A stretch of DNA of 64,000 nucleotides from Bacteroidales bacterium (GTDB taxonomy: Bacteria > Bacteroidota > Bacteroidia > Bacteroidales > Marinilabiliaceae): the NCBI GenBank assembly GCA_024401335.1, contig JAKSLH010000004.1, forward strand, positions 101,122-165,121, in the 5' to 3' direction. The notes below the pieces were generated by a model that worked only from the letters and a program-made list of their open reading frames with translations, was not told the DNA's origin and did not search any database. Below, piece by piece: positions 63,145-64,000 of this stretch (within the stretch, counting starts at the first letter, position 1; each line of letters opens with the position of its first letter). The position numbers were made by a program, and so were the translations under genes.

Positions 63145-64000
63145 ATGAAACAGACTAACATATTCACAATGAAGTCGCCTTTCCGCGACGACTTCGCAAT
63201 ACCAGGATATTACTTCGGCAACGGCGAAAAGACGGTTGCTATAGTAGGATCGATGCGTGGAGACGAGATACAGCAGCTCTTTGTCGCATCACAGGTGGTA
63301 AAGAACCTGACAAGACTTGAAGAGGCCGGAATGATATCTAAGGACCACGGCATTCTCGTTATACCATCAGCCAACCACTATTCTATCAACATACATAAGC
63401 GTTTCTGGGCCATGGACAATACCGACATCAACCGTATGTTCCCTGGCTACGACCAAGGAGAGACGACACAGCGCGTAGCGGCCGCTATCTTCGAAGCTGT
63501 GAGAGGTTACGAATATGGCATACAGCTCGCCTCATACTACCTGAGCGGCAACTTCGTCCCTCATGTGAGAGTGATGGACACTGGCTACCAGGACACCGAC
63601 GACGCTAAGGCTTTCGGCTTGCCATACGTCTATGTCTATGAGCCTAAGCCTTTCGACACTTGCGTGTTAAACTACAACTGGCAGGTGTTCGAGACGAAAG
63701 CTTTCTCGGTGTATAGCGGATCAACAGATACAATAGAGAAGGAGATGGCTAAGATGACGTGGCTCTCTATATTGCGATTCCTCGACTCTAAGGGGATAAT
63801 AAAGCACCCTTGCCACGGCGGATATCAGCCCTACATCTTCAACAAATCATCACTCCACACCATTGTGTCGAAGCAGGCAGGACTCTTCTACGTCCAGTGC
63901 AAGGTCGGACAACAGGTGCGACAGGGCGACATACTGGCCAAGATACTCGACCCATACACTGGCGAGACAAAGACGCTCATCGAGTCACCTGTCAACGGAA
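63145..64000 (+). CDS. AstE/AspA paralogue, apparently lacking zinc ligands (3' partial)
   Basis: At least 285 residues, open to the end of the window. The ATG at 63145 is 6 bp after the previous stop. It aligns with its neighbour through the NRMFPG motif (near 97), the C-terminal VQCKVGQQVRQGDILAKI and the ending TGETKTLIESPVNG. However, where the neighbour has GIHGDE it reads GSMRGDE, and where the neighbour has DIHSSN it reads GIQLASYY. Both zinc His ligands therefore look replaced, so it is probably not a hydrolase, or uses a different site. It may be a non-catalytic partner of the preceding enzyme. Confidence 0.75.
   Translation, partial: MKQTNIFTMKSPFRDDFAIPGYYFGNGEKTVAIVGSMRGDEIQQLFVASQVVKNLTRLEEAGMISKDHGILVIPSANHYSINIHKRFWAMDNTDINRMFPGYDQGETTQRVAAAIFEAVRGYEYGIQLASYYLSGNFVPHVRVMDTGYQDTDDAKAFGLPYVYVYEPKPFDTCVLNYNWQVFETKAFSVYSGSTDTIEKEMAKMTWLSILRFLDSKGIIKHPCHGGYQPYIFNKSSLHTIVSKQAGLFYVQCKVGQQVRQGDILAKILDPYTGETKTLIESPVNG

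Overview
The window looks like a chromosomal segment from an anaerobic member of the Bacteroidota, most likely the order Bacteroidales. The reasons are: promoters of the TAnnTTTG (-7) type and few Shine-Dalgarno sites; ATP-type PEP carboxykinase; the coaBC-DUF4835-recN operon; LytTR signalling; a DUF2851 protein; and several hallmarks of type IX secretion (T9SS), namely a type B CHU_C C-terminal domain, a type A-like C-terminal domain, PorP/SprF and a PorE-like OmpA protein. The genus cannot be fixed from sequence alone.

Layout. 0-8 kb: end of an OmpP1/FadL-like outer-membrane protein, pckA, a SpoIIE-type sensor phosphatase, a nitroreductase, a BadF-type (GlcNAc-kinase-like) kinase and a sugar nucleotidyltransferase. 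8-12 kb (minus): coaBC, DUF4835 and recN. 12-22.5 kb (plus): an NhaC antiporter, two tandem SpoIIE sensor phosphatases, then mnmA, a metallophosphoesterase and a DPP IV peptidase. 22.5-25 kb (minus): topB and the RNase P RNA gene. 25-41.4 kb (minus): an adhesin cassette consisting of a 4171-residue secreted protein with about 36 cysteine-anchored repeats, a PorP/SprF partner, a PorE-like OmpA protein and a SPOR-like protein. 41.8-49 kb (plus): a small T9SS cargo protein, a DUF6057-like membrane protein with a PD40 lipoprotein carrying a CxxCH motif, a LytS/LytR-type two-component pair and DUF2851. 49-55 kb (minus): tRNA-Arg, a 1663-residue secreted protein of unknown function and prmA. 55-59 kb: a membrane LytTR regulator, a DUF3592-like protein, and a redox set (CcdA/SafE-like protein, NapH-like ferredoxin, small anchored protein). 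59.3 kb to the end: circularly permuted ATP-grasp, alpha-E, transglutaminase and two AstE/AspA-like proteins, the last running off the window.

How they fit together. The envelope is the main theme. The T9SS adhesin cassette should display a very large adhesin on the cell surface, with SprF-like and PorE-like proteins as outer-membrane and periplasmic partners. The two LytTR modules and three SpoIIE phosphatases form a dense signalling layer. The final five-gene set matches the general pattern of predicted peptide-ligase/peptidase neighbourhoods and is a strong candidate for an uncharacterised biochemical system, together with the redox set before it and the CxxCH/PD40 pair. Start sites were moved inward from the longest reading frame for nine genes, mostly because a -7 box or signal peptide places the start later.
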